The notes beneath the pieces are model-generated. The model did no database searches and was not told the origin of the DNA. It saw only the letters and a program-made list of their open reading frames with translations. DNA of 64,000 nucleotides, taken from NCBI RefSeq assembly GCF_030332225.1, contig NZ_JAOWIF010000042.1, forward strand, positions 278,176 to 342,175, read 5' to 3'. Positions 1 to 8,752 of this stretch are shown here, piece by piece; the stretch's first letter is position 1; each line of letters starts with the position of its first letter. The DNA is from Citrobacter sp. Cu233 (GTDB lineage: Bacteria; Pseudomonadota; Gammaproteobacteria; Enterobacterales; Enterobacteriaceae). The translations under genes and the position numbers were made by a program.

Positions 1-1
1 G

Positions 2-205
2 CGTGATCAGTTGAATCCGGGCGAATATGGCCTGTTCCTTGGCACCGCACATCCGGCGAAATTTAAAGAAAGCGTTGAACAGATTCTGAATGTCACGCTG
101 GACCTACCAAAAGAGCTGGCTGAACGTGCAGATTTACCGCTGCTCTCTCACCATCTGCCTGCTGATTTTGCGGCGCTGCGTCAGTTAATGATGACCCGCA
201 GTTAA
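2..205 (+). CDS. thrC: Threonine synthase, C-terminal end (partial)
   Basis: This is the last 67 codons of a gene that begins before the window; codons are in frame from base 2 and end at TAA 203-205. The tail, with NPGEYGLFLGTAHPAKFKES and a final LPADFAALRQLMM, matches the C-terminus of enterobacterial ThrC, the PLP enzyme that turns O-phosphohomoserine into threonine. It is followed by an intrinsic terminator, as expected for the last gene of thrLABC. The apparent TTG start at 11 is just an internal leucine codon. Identification rests on the tail and on the next genes being yaaX and yaaA, as in E. coli. Confidence 0.93.
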   Translation, partial: RDQLNPGEYGLFLGTAHPAKFKESVEQILNVTLDLPKELAERADLPLLSHHLPADFAALRQLMMTRS

Positions 206-290
206 TTGTTGTGCCCGGTGATGCTCTGCTTACCGGGCCGACGACACCTGTTATCCGGTAACGGGTAGGCGATGCTTGCTGACAATCTGA

Positions 291-314
291 GTCGGGTTTT
301 ACCCGGCTTTTTTT
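291..314 (+). terminator. Intrinsic terminator after thrC
   Basis: A 7-bp stem (291-297 with 301-307, one G-U pair) has a TTT loop and is followed by seven T residues. It lies 86 bases past the thrC stop and would end the thr operon transcript. Confidence 0.85.
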
Positions 315-472
315 ATGGAGAAAATAAGGAGAAAATAGGTAGCGAAAAAGGAGAAATTCCCAATAAATGCGCTAACTTAGAGATTAGGATTGCGGAGAAT
401 AATAATGTTTATTCCCTTCACGTAATCTCCTTTTATCGACCCGATAAGGGCAATGATAAAAAGGAGTCATCA

Positions 473-790
473 ATGAAAAAATTCAAACCTGTGCTTCTTG
501 CGCTTTCTATGATGCTGGTTGCTCCCCTTGCCGTGCAGGCGGCTGAAATTACCCTGGTACCGGCGGTCAAATTACAGATTGGCGATCGTGACAGCCGGGG
601 GAACTACTGGGATGGCGGGAACTGGCGCGATCACGATTGGTGGGGTAAACACTATGAGTGGCGGGAGCATCGCTGGCAACCTCACGGACCACGTCCACAG
701 TCGCACAACAATCGTTATGATGATCATCATAACGATCGACATGACGATCGCCGCGACGACCACCGTCCGGGACCGAACGGACACCATTAA
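473..790 (+). CDS. yaaX: Small secreted protein, DUF2502 / YaaX family
   Basis: A 105-residue protein; K-12 YaaX has 98. The ATG at 473 has AAGGAG seven bases upstream and starts a clear signal peptide ([16 protein letters not shown], cleavage probably after VQA, residues 21-23), so it should be exported to the periplasm. The mature part begins [17 protein letters not shown], the conserved family segment, followed by Trp-, Gly- and His-rich stretches. The last ~30 residues are almost only Asp, His, Arg and Asn, richer in acidic residues than the K-12 tail, which suggests metal or polyanion binding but proves nothing. A longer reading frame back to 272 has no ribosome binding site and runs through the thrC terminator. 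Function is unknown. Confidence 0.88.
   Translation: MKKFKPVLLALSMMLVAPLAVQAAEITLVPAVKLQIGDRDSRGNYWDGGNWRDHDWWGKHYEWREHRWQPHGPRPQSHNNRYDDHHNDRHDDRRDDHRPGPNGHH
711..736. repeat. Perfect 26-bp palindrome inside yaaX
   Basis: Bases 711-736 equal their own reverse complement over all 26 positions. They encode the Asp/His-rich NRYDDHHND stretch of YaaX. GATCG words recur just downstream at 734-738 and 746-750. Confidence 0.9.
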
Positions 791-799
791 GTTTGTGCT

Positions 800-827
800 G
801 TCGGATAAGGTGCATCCTTATCCGGCA
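800..827. repeat. REP-like palindrome between yaaX and yaaA
   Basis: Arms CGGATAAGG (802-810) and CCTTATCCG (816-824) around a TGCAT loop match the enterobacterial REP/PU core. It lies between the convergent yaaX and yaaA 3' ends and may protect both mRNA ends. Confidence 0.8.
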
Positions 828-836
828 TGTGCTGCA

Positions 837-1610
837 TTATTGCTCGTGACGCTTAAACACCAGTTCTCCATTTCCTGATGCCTCTTCATCAAAGAAATAG
901 CCGTCGCTGTTAAACTCAGTCAATTGCTCAGGCTTCGTCAGACGATGTTGAATAATGTAGCGACTCATCAGGCCGCGGGCTTTTTTGGCATAGAAGCTGA
1001 TGACTTTGAATTTGCCGTTCTTCTCATCAAGGAATACCGGTTTGATCAGTTCTGCGTTCAGCTTTTTCGGCTTCACGGATTTAAAATACTCGTCTGAGGC
1101 GAGGTTAATCACCACGCTATCACCTTGTGCTTCCAGCGCTTCGTTAAGCTTATCGGTGATAGTATCTCCCCAGAACTGATAGAGGTCTTTACCCTTCGCA
1201 TTGGCCAGACGAATGCCCATCTCCAGACGGTAGGGTTGCATCAAATCCAGTGGGCGCAGAACACCATACAGCCCGGACAGCATGCGTAAGTGCTGCTGGG
1301 CGAAATCGAAATCCGCTTCGCTGAAGGTTTCTGCCTGTAATCCGGTGTACACGTCACCTTTGAACGCCAGAATGGCCTGACGCGCATTGTCCGGTGTGAA
1401 GTCTGGCTGCCAGTCATGGAAACGAGTCGCGTTCAGATCCGCCAGCTTATCGCTAATTCCCATCAGCTTGCCGATCTGCGGCGCAGAGAGTTGACGCGCC
1501 ACGTGGATTAACTGCTGGGAGTGGTCCAGCAGTTCAGGCAGCGTATGGCGTGTGGTAGCCAGCGGGCTTTGGTAGTCGAGCGTTTTTGCAGGTGAAATCA
1601 GAATCAGCAT
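837..1610 (-). CDS. yaaA: Peroxide stress resistance protein YaaA
   Basis: A 257-residue protein, one residue shorter than K-12 YaaA, of the UPF0246/DUF328 family. It opens with the family signature [12 protein letters not shown] and has the conserved [15 protein letters not shown] near residues 205-220. In E. coli YaaA is an OxyR-regulated cytoplasmic protein that lowers free intracellular iron and so limits Fenton damage under hydrogen peroxide; it also has DNA-binding activity. ATG at 1610 has AAGGA (in TGCAAGGACTGGAT) about five bases upstream. It lies between yaaX (convergent) and yaaJ (same strand, 77 bp upstream), as in E. coli. Confidence 0.95.
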   Translation of the reverse strand: MLILISPAKTLDYQSPLATTRHTLPELLDHSQQLIHVARQLSAPQIGKLMGISDKLADLNATRFHDWQPDFTPDNARQAILAFKGDVYTGLQAETFSEADFDFAQQHLRMLSGLYGVLRPLDLMQPYRLEMGIRLANAKGKDLYQFWGDTITDKLNEALEAQGDSVVINLASDEYFKSVKPKKLNAELIKPVFLDEKNGKFKVISFYAKKARGLMSRYIIQHRLTKPEQLTEFNSDGYFFDEEASGNGELVFKRHEQ

Positions 1611-1687
1611 ATCCAGTCCTTGCAGGAGATTTACTGCGACTTTAGCAAAAAAAACGACAGAATTGATCGATGGTTGTGATTGCCGCG

Positions 1688-3118
1688 CTAGCTGCGCGGC
1701 GTTTCATCCCAGGTATCCGGTGCAAGCTGTTGTCTGAGCTCAGGATAACGGCGCGGATCAAATTCCGGGCGCACACCGAGTTTGCGCTGACGCAGATAGT
1801 CGCTGGCAAGGGTATGAACAACCGGGGAGAGCAGTAAAATCGCCGTCAGGTTAGTTATCGCCATGCAGGCCATGATGATGTCGGCGAGCTGCCAGACCAG
1901 CGGGAAGCTGACTAAGGTGCCTGCGATAACGGTACTGACGGTAGCAATGCGCAACAGCCAGATAACCCGGATATTGTCCAGACGCAAAAAGACCAGGTTG
2001 TTTTCCGCATAAATGTAGTTGGCCACGATAGAGCTGAAAGCAAACAGAATCACAATAAATGCGACAAACCCAGCCCCCCATTCGCCGGTCAGTGAGACCA
2101 TGGCCTTCTGCATCAACTGGATGCCTTCCATTGGAATATAGGTCGTGCCATTTCCCGCCAAAAGAATAATCATTGCACTGGCTGTGCAGATAATCAGCGT
2201 ATCGACTAATACACCGATCATTTGCACAATGCCTTGCGCCGCGGGATGCGGTGGCCAGGAGGCGGCTGAAGCTGCTGCGTTAGGTGCTGAGCCCATTCCC
2301 GCTTCATTAGAGAACATACCGCGTTGAAAACCGCTGGCAATGGCCTGACTCAGCGTATAACCGGCCGCTCCGGCAGCAGCTTCCTGCCACCCTAAAGCAC
2401 TTTTTACTATGCTGACGATAATCTCGGGGATCTGCCCGATATGCCAAAGACAGATAGTCATGCTGCAAGCGACCCACAGCAGCGCCATGATCGGCACAAA
2501 CCATTGCATCAGACGGGCAACACCTTTAATACCGCCAATGATCGCCAGGAATGACAGTATTGCCAAAGCGATGCCGGATGCGAGGGGAGGGATGTCGAAC
2601 GCAAATGCCAATGCGCGGGAGACAGAGTTTGCCTGTACGCTGTTAAAAATCAGGCCGTATGCGATGAGCAAAAAGAGGGCAAAGAGTACGCCCATCCAGC
2701 GCATACCCAGACCGCGCGCCATATACCATGCTGGTCCGCCGCGGTACTGCCCCTTACTATCGCGTTCTTTATACAGTTGCGCGAGTGAGCACTCGGCAAA
2801 GGAGGTCGCCATGCCAATGACCGCTGAGACCCACATCCAGAAGACGGCCCCTGCGCCACCCGCGGCGATCGCCAGGGCAACACCGGCGAGGTTTCCGCTG
2901 CCAATACGAGCAGCGAGGCTGGTACACAATGCTTGAAACGAGGTTAAGCCACCCGGTTGCGGGCTGAGGCTGTTTTTAAGACTTTTGCCAAAATGGCGAA
3001 TGTAGCGAAACTGAACAAACCCGGTACGCCAGGTGAACCAACATCCTGCGCCAAGCAGGAGGTAGATCATCACCGATCCCCAGAGTATTTCATTAATAAA
3101 CGAGAAAAAATCAGGCAT
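1688..3118 (-). CDS. yaaJ: Amino acid:cation symporter, AGCS family (YaaJ)
   Basis: A 476-residue polytopic membrane protein, the K-12 YaaJ length. It belongs to the alanine/glycine:sodium symporter family: [17 protein letters not shown] near residue 75, [20 protein letters not shown] in the middle, and about ten hydrophobic segments. The substrate is likely alanine or glycine with Na+ but is unproven. An ATG at 3124 is in frame two codons earlier, yet the AGAGGG Shine-Dalgarno sits right against it and is correctly spaced (about six bases) from the ATG at 3118, so 3118 was chosen. The gene is single, divergent from talB. Confidence 0.92.
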   Translation of the reverse strand: MPDFFSFINEILWGSVMIYLLLGAGCWFTWRTGFVQFRYIRHFGKSLKNSLSPQPGGLTSFQALCTSLAARIGSGNLAGVALAIAAGGAGAVFWMWVSAVIGMATSFAECSLAQLYKERDSKGQYRGGPAWYMARGLGMRWMGVLFALFLLIAYGLIFNSVQANSVSRALAFAFDIPPLASGIALAILSFLAIIGGIKGVARLMQWFVPIMALLWVACSMTICLWHIGQIPEIIVSIVKSALGWQEAAAGAAGYTLSQAIASGFQRGMFSNEAGMGSAPNAAASAASWPPHPAAQGIVQMIGVLVDTLIICTASAMIILLAGNGTTYIPMEGIQLMQKAMVSLTGEWGAGFVAFIVILFAFSSIVANYIYAENNLVFLRLDNIRVIWLLRIATVSTVIAGTLVSFPLVWQLADIIMACMAITNLTAILLLSPVVHTLASDYLRQRKLGVRPEFDPRRYPELRQQLAPDTWDETPRS

Positions 3119-3392
3119 TAACATCCCTCTTGTTGATGCCGGTACGCGCTAATATTCCCATGTAAGCGCTACCAATTATCGAACAGTATATACCTTGTCA
3201 GGAGATTGATTGCGGGAGTTTACCATAACAATGGGTATAACCCTTAATTGCGCATCATGAGCTTTAAGATGCGTAATCGGGAATGCGCAGTGAGTTGGAC
3301 AATCCCGGCGGTTGCGCTGAGAGTGCGTCGTGCTATCATCAGGGAAGATCGGTTACATCCCCCTAACAAGCTGTTTAAAGAGAATCGCTATC

Positions 3393-4346
3393 ATGACGGA
3401 CAAATTGACCTCCCTTCGTCAGTTCACCACAGTAGTGGCCGACACCGGAGACATCGCGGCAATGAAGCTGTATCAGCCTCAGGATGCCACAACTAACCCT
3501 TCTCTCATTCTTAACGCAGCGCAGATCCCGGAATACCGCAAGCTGATCGATGACGCTGTGGCATGGGCTAAGCAGCAGAGCGACGATCGTGCTCAGCAGA
3601 TCGTCGATGCGACAGACAAACTGGCGGTAAATATCGGTCTGGAGATCCTGAAACTGGTCCCGGGTCGTATCTCTACTGAAGTTGATGCTCGCCTGTCCTA
3701 CGACACCGACGCGTCTATCGCGAAAGCAAAACGTCTGATCAAACTGTACAACGATGCTGGCATCAGCAACGATCGCATTCTGATCAAACTGGCTTCTACC
3801 TGGCAGGGTATCCGTGCCGCTGAGCAGCTGGAAAAAGAAGGTATCAACTGTAACCTGACTCTGTTGTTCTCCTTCGCGCAGGCGCGTGCATGTGCTGAAG
3901 CTGGCGTATACCTGATTTCTCCGTTCGTTGGCCGTATTCTTGACTGGTACAAAGCCAATACTGACAAGAAAGAGTACGCACCGGCAGAAGATCCGGGTGT
4001 GGTTTCCGTAACGGAAATTTACGAGTACTACAAACAACACGGTTACGAAACCGTAGTCATGGGCGCAAGCTTCCGTAATATCGGCGAAATCATTGAGCTG
4101 GCGGGCTGCGATCGTCTGACGATTGCTCCGGCGCTGCTGAAAGAGCTGGCGGAAAGCGAAGGCGCTATCGAACGTAAACTGTCCTTCTCTGGCGAAGTGA
4201 AAGCGCGTCCTGCACGCATCACTGAAGCGGAGTTCCTGTGGCAGCACAACCAGGATCCGATGGCTGTAGACAAACTGGCGGACGGTATCCGTAAGTTTGC
4301 TGTAGACCAGGGTAAACTGGAAAAAATGATCGGCGATCTGCTGTAA
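3393..4346 (+). CDS. talB: Transaldolase B
   Basis: A 317-residue enzyme nearly identical to E. coli TalB. It moves a dihydroxyacetone unit between sedoheptulose-7-phosphate and glyceraldehyde-3-phosphate in the non-oxidative pentose phosphate pathway, in the cytosol. The Schiff-base lysine lies in [13 protein letters not shown] (around residue 132); the acid residue region DATTNPSLI (residues 31-40) is present. The ATG at 3393 fits the family start MTDKLTS; the in-frame extension to 3330 lacks homology. Codon use is strongly biased toward preferred codons, as in a highly expressed gene. A G-C rich hairpin without a T-run follows the stop. Confidence 0.97.
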   Translation: MTDKLTSLRQFTTVVADTGDIAAMKLYQPQDATTNPSLILNAAQIPEYRKLIDDAVAWAKQQSDDRAQQIVDATDKLAVNIGLEILKLVPGRISTEVDARLSYDTDASIAKAKRLIKLYNDAGISNDRILIKLASTWQGIRAAEQLEKEGINCNLTLLFSFAQARACAEAGVYLISPFVGRILDWYKANTDKKEYAPAEDPGVVSVTEIYEYYKQHGYETVVMGASFRNIGEIIELAGCDRLTIAPALLKELAESEGAIERKLSFSGEVKARPARITEAEFLWQHNQDPMAVDKLADGIRKFAVDQGKLEKMIGDLL

Positions 4347-4354
4347 TCATTAAG

Positions 4355-4378
4355 GCGTGGCCCTGATATGGGTCACGC
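4355..4378 (+). terminator. Hairpin after talB, possible terminator
   Basis: A 9-bp stem (4355-4363 with 4370-4378, one G-U pair) has loop TGATAT, eight bases past the talB stop. There is no T-run, so it may act as a 3' mRNA stabiliser rather than a terminator. Confidence 0.5.
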
Positions 4379-4456
4379 TACCTCTTCTGAAACCTGTCTG
4401 TCCTTCCCTTCGCAGTGTATCATTCTGTTTAACGAGACTGTTTAAACGGAATAATC

Positions 4457-5044
4457 ATGAACACTTTACGCATTGGCCTGGTTTCCATTTCCGATCGCGC
4501 CTCCAGTGGCGTTTACCAGGATAAGGGTATCCCTGCGCTTGAAGAGTGGCTGGCATCGGCTCTGACTACCCCTTTTGAACTGCAAACGCGGTTAATCCCG
4601 GATGAGCAGGCGATCATCGAGCAAACGTTATGCGAACTGGTTGATGAAATGAGCTGCCATCTGGTGCTGACCACCGGCGGTACCGGCCCGGCACGCCGCG
4701 ATGTGACGCCTGATGCAACGCTGGCTGTTGCCGACCGCCAAATGCCTGGGTTTGGTGAGCAAATGCGCCAGATTAGTTTGCACTTTGTACCGACGGCGAT
4801 CCTTTCCCGTCAGGTTGGGGTCATTCGCAAGCAGGCGCTGATCCTGAATCTGCCAGGGCAGCCGAAATCGATCAAAGAAACGCTCGAAGGCGTAAAAGAT
4901 GCTGACGGTAAGGTTATCGTGCCGGGTATCTTTGCGAGTGTACCGTATTGTATACAGTTGCTGGATGGACCGTATGTGGAAACTGCGCCCGCTGTTGTAG
5001 CATCTTTTCGCCCTAAAAGCGCAATGCGCGATACAAACGGCTGA
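4457..5044 (+). CDS. mog: Molybdopterin adenylyltransferase
   Basis: A 195-residue cytosolic protein, same length as K-12 Mog. It adenylates molybdopterin with ATP, preparing it for molybdate insertion by MoeA in molybdenum cofactor synthesis. The MoaB/Mog fold motif TTGGTGPARRDVTPDAT lies at residues 74-90 and NLPGQPKSIKET at about 131-142. It follows talB with 110 bp between, as in E. coli, but here it is followed by a transporter gene instead of satP. Confidence 0.95.
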   Translation: MNTLRIGLVSISDRASSGVYQDKGIPALEEWLASALTTPFELQTRLIPDEQAIIEQTLCELVDEMSCHLVLTTGGTGPARRDVTPDATLAVADRQMPGFGEQMRQISLHFVPTAILSRQVGVIRKQALILNLPGQPKSIKETLEGVKDADGKVIVPGIFASVPYCIQLLDGPYVETAPAVVASFRPKSAMRDTNG

Positions 5045-5167
5045 AAGTAGTCTATTCGTGATATAAATGGCAAACACGGTGGAGTATTGAATTGTTTACG
5101 ATATAGTAATTTTTGATTTACACGTATCGCCAAAACGTTCAATGACTCCACTGACTCATGGTTTGCT

Positions 5168-6475
5168 ATGTCACAACATTCTCGACCGCTGAATCGCCAG
5201 GATTATAAAACCCTAACGCTTGCTGCCCTCGGTGGGGCGTTGGAGTTTTATGATTTTATTATTTTTGTCTTCTTTGCCGCCGTCGTTGGCGAACTCTTTT
5301 TCCCCACAGACATCCCGGAATGGCTACGTCAGGTGCAAACCTTCGGTATTTTTGCCGCGGGCTATCTGGCGCGTCCGCTGGGCGGCATCATCATGGCGCA
5401 CTTTGGCGATCTGGTCGGGCGTAAGAAAATGTTTACCCTGAGCATCTTGCTGATGGCAATACCGACACTGGCAATTGGTTTGCTACCCACTTACGCCTCA
5501 ATGGGGATCCTGGCGCCGCTGTTGCTGCTCCTGATGCGTATTTTGCAGGGGGCAGCCATTGGTGGCGAAGTTCCGGGCGCGTGGGTATTTGTGGCTGAAC
5601 ATGTACCGGAACGTCGTATCGGCATCGCGTGCGGAACGCTGACTGCCGGGCTGACAGTGGGGATTTTGTTAGGTTCGGTGGTTGCGACGCTGGTGAATAC
5701 CACGCTGACGCAGCAGGCAGTGCATGACTACGGCTGGCGTATCCCTTTCCTGTTGGGCGGGGCGTTTGGGCTGGTGGCGATGTATTTGCGTCGTTGGCTG
5801 CAGGAAACACCGGTCTTCCTTGAAATGCAGCAACGTAAGGCGTTGGCGCAGGAACTGCCGGTGAAGTCGGTAGTCCGTAAACATAAAAAGGCCGTGGTCA
5901 TTTCAATGCTGCTGACCTGGTTGTTATCGGCCGGGATTGTGGTGGTCATTCTGATGTCGCCTGTCTGGTTGCAAAAACAGTATGGGTTTGCCCCCGCGCT
6001 GACGTTACAGGCGAACAGTGTCGCCACCATTATGCTGTGTATCGGGTGTCTGCTGGCCGGATTTATTGTCGACAGGGTTGGTGCCAGCAAAACCTTTATT
6101 ATCGGTAGCCTGCTGTTGGCCTGTTCCAGCTGGTTCTTCTATCACCTGACCGGCAGCCACCCTGAGTATCTCTTCCTGTTGTACGGGCTGGTGGGGTTGT
6201 GTGTTGGTGTGGTCGGCGCTGTGCCTTACGTGATGGTACGGGCATTTCCGGCGGAAGTCCGTTTTACCGGCATCTCCTTTTCCTACAACGTTTCCTATGC
6301 CATTTTTGGTGGTCTTACGCCGATTGCGGTAACAATGTTAATGAGCGTGTCGCCAATGGCTCCGGCCTGGTACGTGCTGGCGTTATCGCTGGTGGGATTA
6401 GGTCTGGGGATTTGGCTGCGACAGGATATTTATCATTGTGATGCGAGCGTGCAGGGGGAGCTACAGCGCTTGTAA
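5168..6475 (+). CDS. MFS transporter, metabolite:H+ symporter (MHS) type
   Basis: A 435-residue, 12-helix major facilitator. The start GALEFYDFIIFVFFAAVVGE, the loop 2-3 motif GDLVGRKKMFTLSI and RILQGAAIGGEVPGAWVFVA are typical of the MHS branch (ProP, KgtP, ShiA and citrate carriers). The substrate cannot be read from sequence; small carboxylates or zwitterions are usual. K-12 has no gene here: mog is followed directly by satP. The 123-bp upstream gap is AT-rich, so it may have its own promoter. The 3' end faces satP, itself an acetate/succinate carrier, across a short shared hairpin. The base composition does not look foreign, so this may be an old gene lost in E. coli. Confidence 0.85.
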   Translation: MSQHSRPLNRQDYKTLTLAALGGALEFYDFIIFVFFAAVVGELFFPTDIPEWLRQVQTFGIFAAGYLARPLGGIIMAHFGDLVGRKKMFTLSILLMAIPTLAIGLLPTYASMGILAPLLLLLMRILQGAAIGGEVPGAWVFVAEHVPERRIGIACGTLTAGLTVGILLGSVVATLVNTTLTQQAVHDYGWRIPFLLGGAFGLVAMYLRRWLQETPVFLEMQQRKALAQELPVKSVVRKHKKAVVISMLLTWLLSAGIVVVILMSPVWLQKQYGFAPALTLQANSVATIMLCIGCLLAGFIVDRVGASKTFIIGSLLLACSSWFFYHLTGSHPEYLFLLYGLVGLCVGVVGAVPYVMVRAFPAEVRFTGISFSYNVSYAIFGGLTPIAVTMLMSVSPMAPAWYVLALSLVGLGLGIWLRQDIYHCDASVQGELQRL

Positions 6476-6479
6476 GGAA

Positions 6480-6501
6480 TATCCCCCCGAAAGGGGGGAT
6501 A
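6480..6501. terminator. G-C hairpin between convergent MFS gene and satP
   Basis: Nine-base arms TATCCCCCC and GGGGGGATA surround a GAAA tetraloop. It is the only structure between the two convergent stops. It lacks a T-run on either strand, so termination is probable but not certain. Confidence 0.6.
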
Positions 6502-6508
6502 ACGTCGA

Positions 6509-7075
6509 TTAGTGTGCTTCACCAATCGGCAGGATGGTACGACCAAACTGTTCGTTCAGTACTTCACCCATCGCCAGGTAAATGGCGCTTGCGCCACACA
6601 CCAAGCCAATCCAACCTGCAACGTGGATAATGGCTTCGTTACCGACTATGTTGCCAACAGCCAGCAGCGCGAACAGCACCGTCAGGCTCAGGAAAACAAA
6701 CTGTAATGCACGGGCGGCTTTCAATGTTCCGAAGAACATGAACAGAGTGAACACCCCCCACAGACCCAGGTATACGCCCAGGAACTGACCATTTGTCGCA
6801 TCTGCCAGGCCCATTTTCGGCATGATCAGGATCGCAACCAGCGTCAGCCAGAAAGAGCCGTAGGAGGTAAAGGCGGTTAAACCAAAGGTATTGCCTTTTT
6901 TATATTCCAGCAGGCCGGCAAAAATTTGCGCGATACCGCCGTAGAAAATTCCCATCGCCAGAATAATAACATCCAAGGCGAAGAAACCCGCGTTGTGCAG
7001 GTTAAGCAGAATGGTGGTCATGCCAAAGCCCATCAGGCCCAGCGGTGCCGGATTAGCCAACTTAGTGTTGCCCAT
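6509..7075 (-). CDS. satP: Succinate/acetate:proton symporter SatP
   Basis: A 188-residue inner-membrane protein with six predicted helices, the exact K-12 SatP (YaaH) length. The signature [14 protein letters not shown] (residues 8-21) defines the GPR1/FUN34/YaaH (AceTr) family. It imports acetate and succinate with protons. It is a single gene in minus orientation, with its 3' end facing the extra MFS transporter. ATG at 7075 is preceded by GAGGAATT, a good ribosome binding site. Confidence 0.95.
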   Translation of the reverse strand: MGNTKLANPAPLGLMGFGMTTILLNLHNAGFFALDVIILAMGIFYGGIAQIFAGLLEYKKGNTFGLTAFTSYGSFWLTLVAILIMPKMGLADATNGQFLGVYLGLWGVFTLFMFFGTLKAARALQFVFLSLTVLFALLAVGNIVGNEAIIHVAGWIGLVCGASAIYLAMGEVLNEQFGRTILPIGEAH

Positions 7076-7224
7076 AATTCCTCAAAATCATCATTGATTG
7101 AATGGTGAAATAGTTTCCCCGAATAACGATCACAGCCTTCGGGGCGCGGCATGATAATCAGGGGAGAGAGGACTGTCTATGATCTAATAAGGGGAAAATG
7201 AATTATTTTCCCCTGTGACGAGCA

Positions 7225-7938
7225 TCACGCTTGTGAGATGTTGATTATTCGGCGCAGGCAGGCGATTTGCAGCACGGCCGGAATGGTGACCCGATAGGCA
7301 CTTCCACTCACGGCTTTTACTCCGTTTAAGGCTGCACCCACCGGGCCTCCAGGCCCTGCGCCGCGCAGAAGTCCGTGTCCGATGACGCTAACAGCAGCGT
7401 GCGTACGCAGAATCCGGGATAACTGGCCGGAGAGCAGGTGAGATACTCCTTTCGCCAGATTGCGGTCTTTCATTAATAGCGGCAACAGTTCTTCCAGCCC
7501 GGAGACTTTGGCATCGACCGCCTGCAGAAATTCTTGTTTGTGCTCAGCATCCATTTTTTGCCAGGTATTTCGCAAAAAATGTTCCAGCAGATATTGTTCA
7601 ATTTCGAACGTAGACATCTCTTTATCAGCTTTGAGCTTTAGCCGCTTTGAGACATCCAACAAAATCGCCCGGTATAATTTCCCGTGTCCGCGCAATTTGT
7701 TGGCAATACTGTCACCGCCGTAATGTTGAAGCTCGCCAGCGATTAATTGCCAGTTGCGACGGTGCTGTTCCGGGTGCCCTTCCATCGATTTAAACAATTC
7801 GTTATGACTCAGAACGCTCGACAGACGGGCTTTCCCTTTTTCGTTGTGGGTAAGTAAGCGGGTAATGTCGGCGAGTTGCTCCTCACTACAATGCTGGAGA
7901 AAAGCGAGATCGTCGTCATTCAAATACGTGACATTCAT
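7225..7938 (-). CDS. yaaW: Conserved protein of unknown function, UPF0174 (YaaW)
   Basis: A 237-residue protein, same length as K-12 YaaW. The N-terminal ~35 residues (MNVTYLNDDDLAFLQHCSEE) fit the DUF3944 segment; the middle is helical and charged; a Gly-rich stretch GHGLLRGAGPGGPVGAALNG lies near residue 190, ahead of a hydrophobic tail that could touch the membrane. Function is unknown. In E. coli an antisense gene, htgA/mbiA, was described over this locus. A shorter open frame exists on the plus strand here (7460-7723), but I cannot tell whether it is meaningful. It shares its strand with yaaI, 26 bp away. Confidence 0.9.
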   Translation of the reverse strand: MNVTYLNDDDLAFLQHCSEEQLADITRLLTHNEKGKARLSSVLSHNELFKSMEGHPEQHRRNWQLIAGELQHYGGDSIANKLRGHGKLYRAILLDVSKRLKLKADKEMSTFEIEQYLLEHFLRNTWQKMDAEHKQEFLQAVDAKVSGLEELLPLLMKDRNLAKGVSHLLSGQLSRILRTHAAVSVIGHGLLRGAGPGGPVGAALNGVKAVSGSAYRVTIPAVLQIACLRRIINISQA

Positions 7939-7964
7939 GCTGAGCTCTACTTATGCAGAAGGGA

Positions 7965-8369
7965 TTAGTCGTCGCCAATGATTTTCAACGTCGCCATATC
8001 AGACGAGTTTACCGACTGACCAGAGAAGGTCATTTTGGAGACACAGCGTTTGTTGTCGTTGTCGCTATTAATATTGATCCAATTGGTGGTCTGCCCCTCT
8101 TTAATAGATGAAGGGACATTCAGGCTTTGACTGGACATGCGTGCAGCTTTGAAATAAACAGATGCGCCGTTCAGGTGAATATCGCCACGGTCAGCGGTAA
8201 GCTGGATGCGCTTCACTACGCGACAAACGGGGATTTTTAGTGCCAGATCGTTGGTTTCATTTCTGGGCATCGCAATCATACCGAGAACTTTATGATCGTT
8301 AGCGTGCGCGGCGCTGCTCAGTAGAAGACCCGCCAACAGGCTGGCGGGAAGCGTTAATGTGGCTTTCAT
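7965..8369 (-). CDS. yaaI: Small exported protein, UPF0412 (YaaI)
   Basis: A 134-residue protein, equal in length to K-12 YaaI. It has a signal peptide ([20 protein letters not shown], cleavage after AHA near residue 22) and starts mature with NDHKVLG. The body holds conserved [20 protein letters not shown] and a second Cys near residue 110, so a periplasmic disulfide is likely. Function is unknown. An in-frame start at 8441 would add 24 residues and bury the signal peptide; the start at 8369 has an AGAGAAA site upstream and was preferred. It may be co-transcribed with yaaW. Confidence 0.9.
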   Translation of the reverse strand: MKATLTLPASLLAGLLLSSAAHANDHKVLGMIAMPRNETNDLALKIPVCRVVKRIQLTADRGDIHLNGASVYFKAARMSSQSLNVPSSIKEGQTTNWININSDNDNKRCVSKMTFSGQSVNSSDMATLKIIGDD

Positions 8370-8603
8370 GGTGTTTCTCTTTGACGGATTCAAAAATGTG
8401 TTCGTTGCCGTCATCTTAACGCTGCCAGAAAAACGATTCATTCTTGTAATCTTTTCTTTTTATTACAATTTTTTTGTGAATAATGGATTTTTTATTATTG
8501 GTTTTATGAATTGGTTTTTGGTGGTGATTATTCGCAATTGTACTTTTCATCCGTTTTTCCCTCATTTTATTGCCACGACGCTAAAAAAAATTTTCATGCC
8601 CCC

Positions 8604-8631
8604 CTTGATGACGTGGGTTACGACCCCATCT
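8604..8631 (+). promoter_or_regulatory. Sigma-32 heat-shock promoter P1 of dnaK
   Basis: CTTGAT (8604-8609) and CCCCATCT (8624-8631) are 14 bases apart and match the RpoH consensus CTTGAA...CCCCATNT. The site corresponds to the major E. coli dnaK P1, 121 bp before the start codon. The rest of 8370-8600 is AT-rich with no gene that I can support. Confidence 0.88.
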
Positions 8632-8678
8632 TGTAGACAACCGCAGTGGTGAGTCTGAAAAAAAACGATTCAGGGTAG

Positions 8679-8704
8679 TTGAAACCGCACGTTTCGCCCT
8701 TATT
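8679..8704 (+). promoter_or_regulatory. Sigma-32 type promoter P2 of dnaK
   Basis: TTGAAA (8679-8684) and CCCTTATT (8697-8704) are 12 bases apart and correspond to the known secondary heat-shock promoter P2 of E. coli dnaK, nearer to the gene. Confidence 0.75.
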
Positions 8705-8752
8705 ACAGATTCACAACCACATGATGACCGAATTTTTAGTGGAGACGTTTAG

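Noticed and set aside
272-472. N-terminal extension of yaaX
   Set aside because: Crosses the thrC terminator and removes the signal peptide from the N-terminus; start at 473 has a good ribosome binding site.
3375-4247. 290-residue antisense frame to talB
   Set aside because: Same cause as for dnaK: mirror of highly biased codons in a strongly expressed gene.
7460-7723. 87-residue plus-strand frame inside yaaW, at the place where E. coli htgA/mbiA was described
   Set aside because: No ribosome binding site evident, composition (Ser/Arg/Cys rich) typical of a mirror frame, and I cannot confirm similarity to HtgA.
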